The notes below the pieces were generated by a model. That model was not told the DNA's origin. It saw only the letters and a list, made by a program, of their open reading frames with translations, and did not search any database. Below, piece by piece: positions 22,383 to 31,278 of a stretch of 35,496 nt of DNA. The position numbers were made by a program, and so were the translations under genes. The stretch's first letter is position 1; each line of letters begins with the position of its first letter. Source of the stretch: Candidatus Amunia macphersoniae (GTDB taxonomy: Bacteria; Chloroflexota; Dormibacteria; Aeolococcales; Aeolococcaceae); contig JAEKNN010000048.1 of NCBI GenBank assembly GCA_016464795.1, positions 1 through 35,496 of the forward strand. Reading direction: 5' to 3'.

Positions 22383-23161
22383 GCCCAGAGCGTCCACTGC
22401 GCGGCCGGACTGTCCTGGTCACCCGCGGCGTGGGCAAGGGCGACCGGCTGGGCGAGCTACTCGAGGCCATGGGTGCAGCGGTGGTGAGAGTGCCCCTGAT
22501 CGAGACCCGCCTGCTCTCCGGAGCGGCCTCGCTGGCGGGGGCCGTGGTGCGCCTCGCCGACGGAGAGGGACAGCCGTGGCTGGTTCTCACCAGCGAGACC
22601 GCCGTGCAGGTGTTGCTGGACGACCTCGGGGACGCAGCCACCCTGGATGGGATCGCCGTCGCCGTCGTCGGTCCGGTCACGGAGGCGGCGCTGCGGGACC
22701 GCGGGGTCGCTCCGGCACTGGTCGCGTCCGGGCAGACCGCGGAGTCGCTGGCGAGCGAGCTGGTCGGGAGGGGCATGGGCGGCGCCCGAGCACTGGTGGT
22801 GGCGGCCGCCGGCGGCCGGGAGGTGGTGTCGCGAGCGCTGCGGGCGGCGGGCGCCGGCGTCGAGGTGATCGAGGCGTACCAGTCGGTGTTGCCGGAGGGG
22901 GCAATCGACCGGTTGCTGGTCGCGCTGACCGCCACTCCTCCGGACGCGGTCACCTTCACCAGCGGCAGCACCGTCGCCAACTTCAGCGTTGGCATCAGAG
23001 GGAAGGCTCCGCCACCGTGTACCGCGCTGTGCATCGGGCCGGTCACCAGCCGGGCCGCTCGCAGAGCTGGGTGGGCAGCTGTCGTCACCGCCGGCGAACA
23101 CACAGCTCAGGGCCTTGTGGAGGCCGCGGTGCAGACATTGCGTGCCCAGGCGCTACCCTGA
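22379..23161 (+). CDS. hemD: Uroporphyrinogen-III synthase
   Basis: A 260-residue enzyme that closes hydroxymethylbilane to uroporphyrinogen III with inversion of ring D. This family diverges fast, but the pattern is right: RTVLVTRG at the start, PLIETRLL, LVLTSETAVQVLLDDL, VAVVGPVTEAALRDRG, ALVVAAAGGREVVSRAL, VEVIEAYQSVLPEG, and DAVTFTSGSTVANF followed by ALCIGPVTSRAARRAG, a typical two-lobed HemD. The ATG overlaps the hemC stop; longer frames upstream are antisense-like. Position between hemC and hemB supports the call. Confidence 0.95.
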   Translation: MSPERPLRGRTVLVTRGVGKGDRLGELLEAMGAAVVRVPLIETRLLSGAASLAGAVVRLADGEGQPWLVLTSETAVQVLLDDLGDAATLDGIAVAVVGPVTEAALRDRGVAPALVASGQTAESLASELVGRGMGGARALVVAAAGGREVVSRALRAAGAGVEVIEAYQSVLPEGAIDRLLVALTATPPDAVTFTSGSTVANFSVGIRGKAPPPCTALCIGPVTSRAARRAGWAAVVTAGEHTAQGLVEAAVQTLRAQALP

Positions 23162-23167
23162 GATCAC

Positions 23168-24163
23168 ATGGCTTTTCCCGCTGACCGACCGCGCCGTCTG
23201 CGCCGCACCCCCGCGCTGCGGACGCTGGCCCGGGAGACACGGGTCGCAGCCGCGGACCTGATCCATCCGGCGTTCGTGCGCGAGGGCATCGACGATCCGA
23301 TGCCGATCAGCACCATGCCCGGCCAGCAGCAGGAGACGCTGGGGTCGCTGTCCGCCGCAGTGGCCGATGCCCTGAGCCTGGGCTGCGCGGCGGTGATCCT
23401 CTTCGGGATCCCTGAGCACAAGGACGCCACCGGCTCCCAGGCATGGAATGACCAGGGCATCGTCCAGACCGCCCTGCGCACCCTCCGCCAAACCCACGGA
23501 GACGGCGCGGTGCTGATCGCCGACTGCTGCCTCGACGAGTACACCGACCACGGCCACTGTGGCGTCCTGCGCGGCGACGGCAGCGTCGACAACGATGCCA
23601 CCCTCGAGCTGTACGGCCGCATCGCCGTGGCCCAAGCCGCTGCCGGCGCCGACATCATCGCGCCCAGCGGGATGATGGACGGGCAAGTCCTGGCGATCCG
23701 CGCGGCGCTCGACGACAACGGCTTCCAGGACACCGCTGTGCTCGCCTACAGCGCCAAGTTCGCCTCGGTCATGTACGGCCCCTTCCGTGTCGCCGCCGAC
23801 TGCGCGCCGCGAAGCGGGGATCGCCACAGCTATCAGATGGACGTGGCCAACCAGCGCGAGGCCGTGCGCGAGGCGCTGACAGACGTCGATGAGGGGGCCG
23901 ACATGCTGATGGTCAAGCCGGCCCTCACCGCGCTAGACGTGGTCGCCCGAGTCCGCGACGCCACCGACCTGCCGTTGGCGGCGTACTGCGTCAGCGGCGA
24001 ATACGCCATGCTCCACGCCGCCGCCGCCGCCGGTGCCTTCGATGAGCGGGCCGCGGTGCTCGAGGTGCTCGCGGCAATCCGCCGCGCTGGCGCCGACCTC
24101 ATCATCAGCTACGACGCGCGCCAGGCTGCCCGCTGGCTCCAGGAGGAACGCAACAGTGCTTGA
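23168..24163 (+). CDS. hemB: Delta-aminolevulinic acid dehydratase (porphobilinogen synthase)
   Basis: A 331-residue enzyme that condenses two 5-aminolevulinate molecules into porphobilinogen. The two active-site lysines are Lys197 (AYSAKFASVMYGPFR) and Lys250 (LMVKPALTALDVV). The metal segment is DCCLDEYTDHGHCG: Cys121 and Cys131 are kept, but the middle ligand of the classical three-cysteine zinc site is Asp123, as I recall for actinobacterial-type enzymes. DVANQREAVREALTDVDEGAD is the usual signature region. A TACCCT hexamer lies eight bases before the ATG, so an internal promoter is possible. Its 3' end overlaps the start of the cyclophilin gene by eight bases. Confidence 0.97.
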   Translation: MAFPADRPRRLRRTPALRTLARETRVAAADLIHPAFVREGIDDPMPISTMPGQQQETLGSLSAAVADALSLGCAAVILFGIPEHKDATGSQAWNDQGIVQTALRTLRQTHGDGAVLIADCCLDEYTDHGHCGVLRGDGSVDNDATLELYGRIAVAQAAAGADIIAPSGMMDGQVLAIRAALDDNGFQDTAVLAYSAKFASVMYGPFRVAADCAPRSGDRHSYQMDVANQREAVREALTDVDEGADMLMVKPALTALDVVARVRDATDLPLAAYCVSGEYAMLHAAAAAGAFDERAAVLEVLAAIRRAGADLIISYDARQAARWLQEERNSA

Positions 24164-24899
24164 CAGGACCCCGCCACCACAGCGGCTGCCGTTCACACTG
24201 GCGGCCGGTGCGCTGCTCGTCGGCGTGCTCGTTGTGGCCATCATCTTCATCAACAAGGCCAACCTGCCCAACCCACCGGCTGCGGCGGGGGCCACTCCAT
24301 CAGCGTCGTCGACGTCGTGCAGTACCGCAACCTTCGGCTCGCCACTGCAACCGCTCGGACAGCCGAGCAACCCGCATGTGTACACGGCCGCACCTCCCAT
24401 GCAGATCGATGCCACCAAGCTCTACAAGGCGACGATCACCACCCCGCGCGGCACCATCGTCGTCTGCCTGCAACCCAGCCTTGCTCCCAACACCGTCAAC
24501 AACTTCGTCCGGCTTGCCCGGAACCACTACTACGACGGGATCCCGTTCCACAGGGTGTGCCCCAACCCCGCGGACACCAGCTGCGGCGGCACCCTGGCGA
24601 TCATCCAGGGAGGGGATCCGAAATGCATCGCCTCGGTTCATGCCCCCACCTGCGGGCAGGGCGGCCCGGGCTACAGGTTCAAGGACGAGCCGGTCCATCA
24701 GCAGTACCTCGCCGGCACGGTGGCGATGGCCAACAGCGGGCCCAACACCAACGGCTCGCAGTTCTTCATCAATACCGGTGCCAACCAGTTCCCGCCCAGC
24801 TACAACCTCTTCGGCACGCTGGCCTCCGGGTTGGATGTCGCCAAGGCGATCGTGCAGGGCGACGTCATGCAGACGGTGACCGTCGCCCAGCAGCAGTGA
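24156..24899 (+). CDS. Membrane-anchored cyclophilin-type peptidyl-prolyl isomerase
   Basis: A 247-residue protein with one N-terminal transmembrane segment (about 12-32, LPFTLAAGALLVGVLVVAII) and no lipobox, then a Pro/Ala/Ser linker and a cyclophilin domain (about 88-245). Family motifs are present: GTIVVCLQPSLAPNTVNNFV, IPFHRV, IIQGGDP, GTVAMANSGPNTNGSQFFI and NLFGTL. It would catalyse cis/trans isomerisation at proline on the outer face of the membrane and assist folding of exported proteins. Extra cysteine pairs (CPNPADTSC, CIASVHAPTC) suggest disulfides. GTG at 24156 has AGGAGG at good spacing. It sits inside the haem operon between hemB and hemL with overlapping ends, although it has no direct role in haem synthesis. 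Confidence 0.92.
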   Translation: MLDRTPPPQRLPFTLAAGALLVGVLVVAIIFINKANLPNPPAAAGATPSASSTSCSTATFGSPLQPLGQPSNPHVYTAAPPMQIDATKLYKATITTPRGTIVVCLQPSLAPNTVNNFVRLARNHYYDGIPFHRVCPNPADTSCGGTLAIIQGGDPKCIASVHAPTCGQGGPGYRFKDEPVHQQYLAGTVAMANSGPNTNGSQFFINTGANQFPPSYNLFGTLASGLDVAKAIVQGDVMQTVTVAQQQ

Positions 24900-26353
24900 G
24901 CGGAGGGCTGGCGGAGCCCGGCTCGACGGGCTGGCGCGAGCGGGCGGAGCGGGTCCTGCCGGGGGGCGTCAACAGCCCGGTGCGGGCCTTCGCCGCGGTC
25001 GGTGGCTGTCCGCCGATCATCGCCTCCGCGTCGGGCGCGCACCTGGTCGACGAGGACGGTGTCAATTACGTCGACTTCATCCTCGCCTATGGCCCCCACA
25101 TCCTTGGGCACGCCCATCCCGCCATCGTGGCGGCTCTCCACGAGCAGGCCGGCCGCGGAACCGCGTTCGGGGCCACCAGCGCGGTCGAGGTGGAGCTGGC
25201 GGAGCGGGTGGTGGCCGCGATCCCCTCGGTCGAGATGGTCCGCTTGGTCAATTCGGGCACCGAGGCGACGATGTCGGCGCTGCGGCTGGCGCGGGCGCTC
25301 ACCGGCCGCGACCGCGTGGTCAAGTGCGCCGGCGGATACCATGGCCACGCCGACGCTTTTCTTGCCGCTGCCGGATCGGGCATCGCCACGCTGGGTATCC
25401 CGGGGTCTCCGGGGGTTCCGGTGGCGGCGGTCGCCGACACCATCGTGGTCCCCTACAACGACGCGGTGGCGGTTCAGGCGGTGCTCGACCGCGAGGGCGA
25501 GCAGGTGGCGGCGGTCATCGTCGAGCCGGTCGCCGGGAACATGGGATGCGTCCTGCCTGCACCCGGCTTCCTGGAGGCGCTGCGGACGCTGACCACCCAG
25601 CATGGTGTCCTGCTGATCTTCGACGAGGTGATGACCGGCTTCAGGGTTGCCCGCGGGGGTGCCCAGCAGCTCTTCAACGTGGCTCCCGACCTGACCTGCC
25701 TCGGCAAGGTGATCGGCGGAGGCCTGCCAGTGGGGGCGTTCGGCGGCGCGCGGTCGCTGATGGAGCGACTCGCGCCGCTGGGCGACGTCTACCAGGCGGG
25801 AACGCTCTCGGGGAACCCGCTGGCGATGGCGGCCGGCTGCGCCGCCCTGGACGAGCTGGAGCGGGAGGGCGTGTATGCGCAGCTGGAGTCGCTGGGAGCC
25901 CAGCTGGCCACGGGCCTTGCGGAGGCGGCCGGCAGGGCGGGCGTTGCTTTGACAGTGAACCGGTGCGGCAGCATGCTGACGCCCTTCCTCGGCGTCGAGG
26001 CAGTTGGCGACTACGCTGAGGCTGCTGCGGCCGATACTGCGGGCTTCGCCCGACTTCACCACGCCTGGCGCGAGCACGGTGTGCTCTGGCCGCCGTCCCA
26101 GTTCGAGGCGGGATTCATCTCCATGGCTCACTCCGCCCCCGACATCGCGCTGGCCGTCGAGGGTTTCGCGGCCGGGCTGGCAGTTGCTCCGGTCGGGTCG
26201 GCGACCAGGTTTCATCCGCCGGCTGACCGCACGCGTACCAGGGAGCAGCGTCTCAGCGCGACCTCAGGGGCCGCAAGAGAAGCAATGCTAGACTCAGCAG
26301 ACGACTCGCCGAGGCCCGCGCGGCGGTTCCCGCCGGCGACACATGGAGGTTAA
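24896..26353 (+). CDS. hemL: Glutamate-1-semialdehyde 2,1-aminomutase, C-terminally extended
   Basis: A 485-residue PLP enzyme that turns glutamate-1-semialdehyde into 5-aminolevulinate, the step between HemA and HemB. Signatures: LPGGVNSPVRAF, VNSGTEATMSALRLAR, CAGGYHGHADAFL, IFDEVMTGFR, and the PLP lysine Lys271 in LTCLGKVIGGGLPVG. The GTG at 24896 overlaps the preceding stop (GTGA). The family usually ends near residue 430; here about 55 further residues (rich in Arg, Ser, Ala and Pro) run to a TAA that overlaps the tatA ribosome binding site. This tail looks unconserved and may be read-through into former non-coding DNA. Confidence 0.95.
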   Translation: MSGGLAEPGSTGWRERAERVLPGGVNSPVRAFAAVGGCPPIIASASGAHLVDEDGVNYVDFILAYGPHILGHAHPAIVAALHEQAGRGTAFGATSAVEVELAERVVAAIPSVEMVRLVNSGTEATMSALRLARALTGRDRVVKCAGGYHGHADAFLAAAGSGIATLGIPGSPGVPVAAVADTIVVPYNDAVAVQAVLDREGEQVAAVIVEPVAGNMGCVLPAPGFLEALRTLTTQHGVLLIFDEVMTGFRVARGGAQQLFNVAPDLTCLGKVIGGGLPVGAFGGARSLMERLAPLGDVYQAGTLSGNPLAMAAGCAALDELEREGVYAQLESLGAQLATGLAEAAGRAGVALTVNRCGSMLTPFLGVEAVGDYAEAAAADTAGFARLHHAWREHGVLWPPSQFEAGFISMAHSAPDIALAVEGFAAGLAVAPVGSATRFHPPADRTRTREQRLSATSGAAREAMLDSADDSPRPARRFPPATHGG

Positions 26354-26358
26354 CTCAG

Positions 26359-26709
26359 ATGCCCGGCCTCAGCGGCGGTCACCTCATTTGGATCGTCATC
26401 CTCCTCATCGTCGTGCTGATCATCTGGGGCCCCGGCAAGCTTCCCGATGTGGGATCAGGCCTGGGGCGAGCCATCCGCGAGTTCAAGAAGGCGTCGACGG
26501 AGACGCGGGACGAGTTCGCCAAGGCGACCCGCCCTGACGCCCCCGCGGACGCGACGGCCGCCGGCGCCGCATCCGCCCCCGTGCCGTCCGCTCCTGCCGT
26601 TGCTCCGGTTGTTCCCACTTCCGCTTTGGAACCCACCCCGGTCGGAGCCTCGGTGGCACGTCCGGTCGAACACGTTGCCACCGAGGGCGACCCCACCAGC
26701 ACGAGCTGA
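26359..26709 (+). CDS. tatA: Twin-arginine translocase subunit TatA
   Basis: A 116-residue subunit that forms the protein-conducting assembly for folded proteins with twin-arginine signals. It has a short N-terminus, one transmembrane helix (HLIWIVILLIVVLIIWG), the hinge GPGKLPDVG and the amphipathic helix GLGRAIREFKKAS, all typical of TatA/E. The last 60 residues are Ala/Pro/Val-rich and disordered. ATG at 26359 has GGAGG eight bases upstream, inside the end of hemL. tatC follows 30 bases later; no tatB is seen, as in many minimal TatAC systems where TatA does both jobs. Confidence 0.95.
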   Translation: MPGLSGGHLIWIVILLIVVLIIWGPGKLPDVGSGLGRAIREFKKASTETRDEFAKATRPDAPADATAAGAASAPVPSAPAVAPVVPTSALEPTPVGASVARPVEHVATEGDPTSTS

Positions 26710-26739
26710 GTGACCGCCTTCTCACCGAGGCGTTGAGGG

Positions 26740-27483
26740 GTGCAGGGAGTGGCCGGCGACGAGCGCCGCATGACCATCGTCGAGCACCTCGAGGAGCTTC
26801 GACGGGTCCTGATCATCTCGTCGATCGCGTGGCTGGTTGCCACCGTGGCCGCATTCATCTTCCGTGGGCCCATCTTTGCCTTCCTGCTGCAGCCGCTCAC
26901 CACGGTGCTCAGCAAGACCAACCATCTCACCCCCACGGCGATCTTCACGACCCCCACCGAGGGTCTGACCATCCCCATCAAGATCTCTGCCATCGCCGGG
27001 GTGATCGGCGCCCTTCCGGTGATCCTCTGGCAGCTGTGGAGCTTCGTGGCCCCGGGCCTTCGACCGGTCGAGAGGAAGTTCGTCGGCCCATTCATCGCTT
27101 CGGCGTTCCTGCTCTTCGCGGCCGGCGCCGCCTTCGCGTACTTCGTGATGCCGATCGGCCTCAACTTCCTGGCCACGTTCCTCGGCGGCAATGCCACCTA
27201 CCTGCCGGACATCAACGCCTACCTGTCGTTCCTTCTCCTGTTGATCATCGCCTTCGGTGTCACCTTCGAGCTCCCGGTGGTGGTCATCCTCCTCGGCCTG
27301 CTCGGCATCGTCTCCTCACGCCGTCTGCGCGCTCAGCGCAAGGCGATCTGGGTGGGGATCGTCTTCGTGGCACTGATCGTGACGCCGGGCGCCGACCCGT
27401 ACACGCCGACCGCGCTGTTCGTGCCGTTGATCCTCTTCTTCGAGGCCTCGGTCCTGATCCTCGACAAGGTGCTCAAGCGCTGA
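26740..27483 (+). CDS. tatC: Twin-arginine translocase subunit TatC
   Basis: A 247-residue polytopic membrane protein, the receptor for twin-arginine signal peptides. The diagnostic cytosolic start [15 protein letters not shown] is followed by six predicted helices, with [15 protein letters not shown] in the first external loop, [18 protein letters not shown] as the usual cytosolic signature, [11 protein letters not shown] (with the conserved Phe-Glu) and [10 protein letters not shown] near the end. GTG codons at 26740 and 26749 and the ATG at 26770 are all possible starts; the G-rich GAGGGG/CAGGGA upstream favours one of the GTGs. It works with the tatA product just upstream. Confidence 0.95.
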   Translation: MQGVAGDERRMTIVEHLEELRRVLIISSIAWLVATVAAFIFRGPIFAFLLQPLTTVLSKTNHLTPTAIFTTPTEGLTIPIKISAIAGVIGALPVILWQLWSFVAPGLRPVERKFVGPFIASAFLLFAAGAAFAYFVMPIGLNFLATFLGGNATYLPDINAYLSFLLLLIIAFGVTFELPVVVILLGLLGIVSSRRLRAQRKAIWVGIVFVALIVTPGADPYTPTALFVPLILFFEASVLILDKVLKR

Positions 27484-27513
27484 GGCGCTGACAGCCTGGG
27501 TGACGACGATCAC

Positions 27514-27519
27514 TACACT
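27514..27519 (+). promoter_or_regulatory. -10-like element of rph
   Basis: TACACT, seven bases before the ATG at 27527, with no ribosome binding site between. A CTGACA at 27488-27493 is a possible -35, but the 20-base spacer is long. Confidence 0.45.
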
Positions 27520-27526
27520 CGTGACC

Positions 27527-28246
27527 ATGCGCCCTGACGGCCGTGCCAACGACGATCTCCGCCCGACATCCATCGAGATCGGTCCCCTGCCCTACGCGGA
27601 GGGCAGTGCCATGATCATCGTCGGTGACACACGAGTGCTCTGCGCTGCCAGCGTGGAGGAGCGTGTCCCGCAGTTCCGCAAGGGCAGCGCGCGCGGCTGG
27701 GTGACCGCGGAGTACGCCATGCTGCCGCGCAGCACCATGACGCGCAGCGAGCGTGACGGCCGCAAGGGGCGCGTCGACGGACGCGTCCAGGAGATCCAGC
27801 GCCTGATCGGCCGCAGTCTCCGAGCCGCGGTCGATTTCGCCGCGCTGGGCGAGCGCAGCATCTTCATCGACTGTGACGTGCTCGTCGCCGACGGTGGCAC
27901 CCGCACCGCCTCGATCACCGGCGGCTATGTCGCCCTGGCGCTGGCGGTGGCCAAGCTGCGCGCCGCCGGGTTGGTGAAGACGGACCCGTTGCGCTGGCAG
28001 GTCGCCGCGGTGAGCGCGGGCATCGTCGGCGGGGAGCCCCGACTCGACCTCAACTACCTGGAGGACTCCGCCGCCGACACCGACATGAACTGTGTGGGCA
28101 GCGGAGACGGCCGGTTCATCGAGCTCCAGGGAAGCGCCGAGCAGCAGCCGTTCTCGCGCTCCGAGATGGACAGCATGCTGGCGCTCGCCAGCAGTGGCAT
28201 GGAGCGCCTCTTCGCCATTCAGTCGGAGGCGTTGAGCGCTGCGTGA
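27527..28246 (+). CDS. rph: Ribonuclease PH
   Basis: A 239-residue phosphate-dependent 3'-5' exoribonuclease that trims tRNA precursors. Family phrases in order: [38 protein letters not shown], the [15 protein letters not shown] motif, the phosphate-binding arginine region [34 protein letters not shown] with the metal-binding Asp residues, and [19 protein letters not shown] at 27527 is chosen over an upstream GTG at 27500 because it matches the normal family start and has a TACACT box seven bases upstream. Its stop overlaps the rdgB GTG (GTGA); the rph-rdgB pairing is common in bacteria. Confidence 0.97.
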   Translation: MRPDGRANDDLRPTSIEIGPLPYAEGSAMIIVGDTRVLCAASVEERVPQFRKGSARGWVTAEYAMLPRSTMTRSERDGRKGRVDGRVQEIQRLIGRSLRAAVDFAALGERSIFIDCDVLVADGGTRTASITGGYVALALAVAKLRAAGLVKTDPLRWQVAAVSAGIVGGEPRLDLNYLEDSAADTDMNCVGSGDGRFIELQGSAEQQPFSRSEMDSMLALASSGMERLFAIQSEALSAA

Positions 28247-28842
28247 CCCTGGTGGTCGCCACCAGCAACGCCGGCAAGCTGCGCGAGTTCGCGCGCATCC
28301 TGGGCATGTCCGCCGTCATCAGGTCGATGGCCGACGCCGGCTTCAACGCTGAGGTGGCGGAGCCAGGGCCCGGGTACGTGGACAATGCGCTTGCCAAGGC
28401 GGCGGCTGTCAGCGCGGCGCTCGACGTTCCGGTGATCGCCGACGACAGCGGGATCGAGATCGACGCCCTGCACGGCTGGCCGGGACCGCGGTCGGCGCGA
28501 TGGCTGGGCCCGGCCGCCAACGACGAGGAGCGCGTGCTGGCCCTCCTCGCCGAGGTCCAGCGGCGCTCGCCCACGAACCGCCGTGCGCGCTTCGTCTGCG
28601 TCGTGGCTCTGTGCCGTCCGGGGGCCGAGCCGGTGACGGCCAGAGGAGAGTCCTTGGGGACGATCGTGACGCCGTCCGGCGCCAACGGCTTCGGGTACGA
28701 CCCCATCTTCCTGAGCGACGACCTTGGGATCACGTTCGCGTCGGCCAGCGCTGAGGAGAAGGATCGCGTCTCGCACCGTGCTCGCGCTCTGCGGTGCCTC
28801 TGCGGGTCCGAGGCTGTCCATGGAGGCCGGGGCGCGGCCTGA
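28243..28842 (+). CDS. rdgB: Non-canonical purine NTP pyrophosphatase (RdgB/HAM1)
   Basis: A 199-residue house-cleaning enzyme that hydrolyses XTP, ITP and dITP to monophosphates and so keeps deaminated purines out of nucleic acids. Motifs: [18 protein letters not shown] at the start, [35 protein letters not shown] with the catalytic Asp, [28 protein letters not shown] and [19 protein letters not shown]. The GTG overlaps the rph stop, so it is translated with it. The last 15 residues, after the SHRARAL helix, are Gly/Ala-rich and of little importance. Confidence 0.95.
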   Translation: MTLVVATSNAGKLREFARILGMSAVIRSMADAGFNAEVAEPGPGYVDNALAKAAAVSAALDVPVIADDSGIEIDALHGWPGPRSARWLGPAANDEERVLALLAEVQRRSPTNRRARFVCVVALCRPGAEPVTARGESLGTIVTPSGANGFGYDPIFLSDDLGITFASASAEEKDRVSHRARALRCLCGSEAVHGGRGAA

Positions 28843-28895
28843 ACCGCGATCGGGCCGCGGTCGTCGGATGCCCACGTCCCGCACAATTCAACGTC

Positions 28896-29693
28896 GTGTC
28901 ACCAGGTCGCGCGGCAGCCGGCTCCAGGCCGCTTCGCCTGCTCATCGTCGGCGCCCTGGTGGTGCTCGTTGGCGTTGTCTCGTTCCTGGTGACCGTCAAC
29001 CGCACAGCGGTGACGGGGCACGCTCCCAGCACCGCCCGCTCAGCCTCGGCGACCGAGGCGGTGCCCTCTCCGACCCAGTCGCTCGATGACATCGCCCGCG
29101 CTCAGCTCAGCCGTACGGTCACCATCGAGGCGCTGGGCAGCAACAACGAGGGTCTGGGGACCGGTTGGCTGATTGATGCCAAGGGCGACTTCGTCACCAA
29201 CGCGCACGTCATCCAGGGCCAGATGACCGTGAGAATCCGCGGTCGGGATGGCGGCTCGCACGTGGGCAACGTCCTGGGCGTCGACCGCGACCTCGACATC
29301 GCGGTAATTCGTAGTGGCGACGGGTTCAGGGGCACCCCATTGCAAACGCTGAGCACGGCGGTGAAGGGCCTGCCCGCGCCGGTGGTGGTGCTGGCCAGCA
29401 GCCACGCCACCGGTCACGGTGATTTCACCGACGAGTCGGCGACCGGAACCCAGGCCGACGTCCCGGTGACGAGCGACACCGTCACCGGTCAGCCGCCGGT
29501 GACGACCGTGTACCACGACATGCTCGTCCTCGAGGGCCAGGCTGTGTACCCCGGCAACAGCGGCGGTCCGGTGATCGACGCCCAGGGCAGAGTGGTGGGC
29601 ATCCTCACCCTGGCCAGCAAGTCGAACGCGCAGGCATACGCCATCCCGCTGAGCAGGGTCCTGAGCGAGCTGTTGGCGTTCGCTGCCAAGTGA
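28896..29693 (+). CDS. Membrane-anchored trypsin-like serine protease
   Basis: About 265 residues from the GTG at 28896. One N-terminal helix (13-35, [20 protein letters not shown]) anchors it, followed by a Ser/Thr-rich stalk. The protease domain has the full triad: His104 in VTNAHVI, Asp134 in RDLDIAVIR and Ser222 in YPGNSGGPV. This is the S1C/DegP-like chymotrypsin fold, but there is no PDZ domain after it. It would act outside the cell on misfolded or regulatory proteins. An in-frame ATG at 28794 exists, but that extension overlaps rdgB and has poor composition. CACAAT eight bases before the GTG may be a weak -10. It stands between rdgB and trxB. Confidence 0.9.
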   Translation: MSPGRAAAGSRPLRLLIVGALVVLVGVVSFLVTVNRTAVTGHAPSTARSASATEAVPSPTQSLDDIARAQLSRTVTIEALGSNNEGLGTGWLIDAKGDFVTNAHVIQGQMTVRIRGRDGGSHVGNVLGVDRDLDIAVIRSGDGFRGTPLQTLSTAVKGLPAPVVVLASSHATGHGDFTDESATGTQADVPVTSDTVTGQPPVTTVYHDMLVLEGQAVYPGNSGGPVIDAQGRVVGILTLASKSNAQAYAIPLSRVLSELLAFAAK

Positions 29694-29729
29694 GCCGGCC
29701 TCGCCCGCGTCGAATCGCCCGACTTTGGG

Positions 29730-29735
29730 TACGGT
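29730..29735 (+). promoter_or_regulatory. -10-like element of trxB
   Basis: TACGGT, seven bases before the GTG at 29743, with no recognisable ribosome binding site, again suggesting a leaderless message. Confidence 0.4.
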
Positions 29736-29742
29736 GATCCCC

Positions 29743-30732
29743 GTGAACGAGTACGACATCGCCATCATCGGGGCCGGGCCGGCCGGGCTCACCGCTGCCC
29801 TGTACGCGGGCCGCAGCAAGATTCGAGCTGTGGTCATCGAGGCCAAGGCCCCCGGCGGCCAGCTGCTCAACACTGAGCTGATCGAGGACTATCCGGGCTT
29901 CAAGAGCATCCTTGGAGGCGACCTCGCCGCCGTCATGCTCGCCCAGGCCGAGCAGTTCGGGGCGGAGATGGTGTATTCACCGGTGAACCGTATCCGTGTC
30001 GAGGACGACGGCACCAAGGTCATCGAGACCGATGCCGGCGAGTATCGTGCCCCTGCCGTGATCGTCACCGCCGGGGGCAACCCGCGCAAGCTCGACGTCC
30101 CCGGTGAGGTGGAGCTGGCGGGGCGAGGCGTGTCCTACTGCGCGGTCTGCGACGGCGCGTTCTTCGAGGGGTTGGAGCTGGCGGTCATCGGCGGGGGAGA
30201 CGCTGCCGTCGAAGAGGCCATCTTCCTGACCCGGTACGCCAGTAAGGTGACCCTGGTGCATCGCCGTGAGCAGTTTCGAGCCCAGCCCATCCTCCTCGAG
30301 GAGGCGCGCAACCACCCCAAGATCGAGATCCTCGTCAACAAGGTGATCGTCTCCATCGACGGTGACCACAAGGTCACCCACCTGCAGCTCCGCGACGCGC
30401 TCAGCGAGAGGACCTCGCGGCTGGACGTCGGCGGGGTCTTCATCTTCGTGGGGTTCATTCCCAACACCAGCCTCATCGACACCCACGTCGACCACGACGC
30501 CGGCGGTTACTACCTCACCGACCCGATGACCATGATGACCAACGTCCCCGGCATCTTCGCCGCCGGTGACGTGCGCGCCCAGCTCACCAGGCAGATCACC
30601 ACCGCGGTCGGTGATGCGACCACAGCGACGCTGGCCGCGAGCAAGTGGGTGGAGGAGCGGGCCCGTGGACACCAGGACACCGCGTTGCAGGTCATGGCCG
30701 AAGCTTCCGCCGACGGCGGCTGGGTGGCGTGA
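29743..30732 (+). CDS. trxB: Thioredoxin reductase
   Basis: A 329-residue flavoenzyme that passes electrons from NADPH through FAD to thioredoxin. The FAD-binding motif [17 protein letters not shown] (about 8-24), the redox-active pair Cys133/Cys136 in [11 protein letters not shown], the NADPH-binding [12 protein letters not shown] and the C-terminal FAD motif [23 protein letters not shown] are all present. An upstream TTG at 29725 is possible, but [10 protein letters not shown] is the usual family start. The stop overlaps the GTG of the corrinoid adenosyltransferase gene (GTGA), so the two are probably made from one transcript. Confidence 0.96.
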   Translation: MNEYDIAIIGAGPAGLTAALYAGRSKIRAVVIEAKAPGGQLLNTELIEDYPGFKSILGGDLAAVMLAQAEQFGAEMVYSPVNRIRVEDDGTKVIETDAGEYRAPAVIVTAGGNPRKLDVPGEVELAGRGVSYCAVCDGAFFEGLELAVIGGGDAAVEEAIFLTRYASKVTLVHRREQFRAQPILLEEARNHPKIEILVNKVIVSIDGDHKVTHLQLRDALSERTSRLDVGGVFIFVGFIPNTSLIDTHVDHDAGGYYLTDPMTMMTNVPGIFAAGDVRAQLTRQITTAVGDATTATLAASKWVEERARGHQDTALQVMAEASADGGWVA

Positions 30733-31268
30733 GCATCGTCACCCGCCACGGAGATGGCGGCGAGACCAGCCTCCTCTATGGAGGTCGCGTTCCCAAGGAC
30801 GACCTCCATACCGAGGCGTATGGCGCGCTGGACGAGGCCATTTCCGCGCTTGGCCTGGCCCGAGCCCTGTGCACCCACCGCGCCCGGTCGGCGCGGCTCC
30901 TCGACTTGCAGCGCGCTCTGTTCACGGTGGGCGCCGAGCTGGCCACTGACGCCCCCGACCGGGACAAGCTCGAGCGGCATTTCGCCACGGTGACCCCGGC
31001 CATGGTCGAGGCCCTCGACGCCGAGGTCGGAGACCTCGAGGCACGGGTGCCTCTGCCGAAGGGGTTCGTCATCCCTGGCGGCGATCCGGTCGCGGCAGCC
31101 ATCGACCTGGGCCGCACCTTCGTTCGCCGCGCCGAGCGTCGCAGCGTGTCACTGCGGCGCGCCGGTGGGCTCGCCAACCCCGAGGTTCTGCGCTACCTCA
31201 ACCGCTGCTCGGATCTTCTCTTCATGCTGGCCCGCGAGGCCGAGGGAGAGGCGCTGGTCCCCAAGTGA
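30729..31268 (+). CDS. PduO-type ATP:cob(I)alamin adenosyltransferase
   Basis: A 179-residue enzyme that moves the adenosyl group of ATP to cob(I)alamin, giving coenzyme B12. The N-terminal ATP-binding segment [20 protein letters not shown] corresponds to the family's T-x-x-G-D-x-G-x-T-S-L motif, followed by [28 protein letters not shown] and [14 protein letters not shown] form the second conserved part, and [15 protein letters not shown] closes the helical bundle. The GTG start overlaps the trxB stop. No B12 biosynthesis genes are visible nearby, so it may serve cofactor salvage. The di-iron gene further right is not known to use B12. Confidence 0.92.
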   Translation: MSIVTRHGDGGETSLLYGGRVPKDDLHTEAYGALDEAISALGLARALCTHRARSARLLDLQRALFTVGAELATDAPDRDKLERHFATVTPAMVEALDAEVGDLEARVPLPKGFVIPGGDPVAAAIDLGRTFVRRAERRSVSLRRAGGLANPEVLRYLNRCSDLLFMLAREAEGEALVPK

Positions 31269-31278
31269 CCATCGCCGG

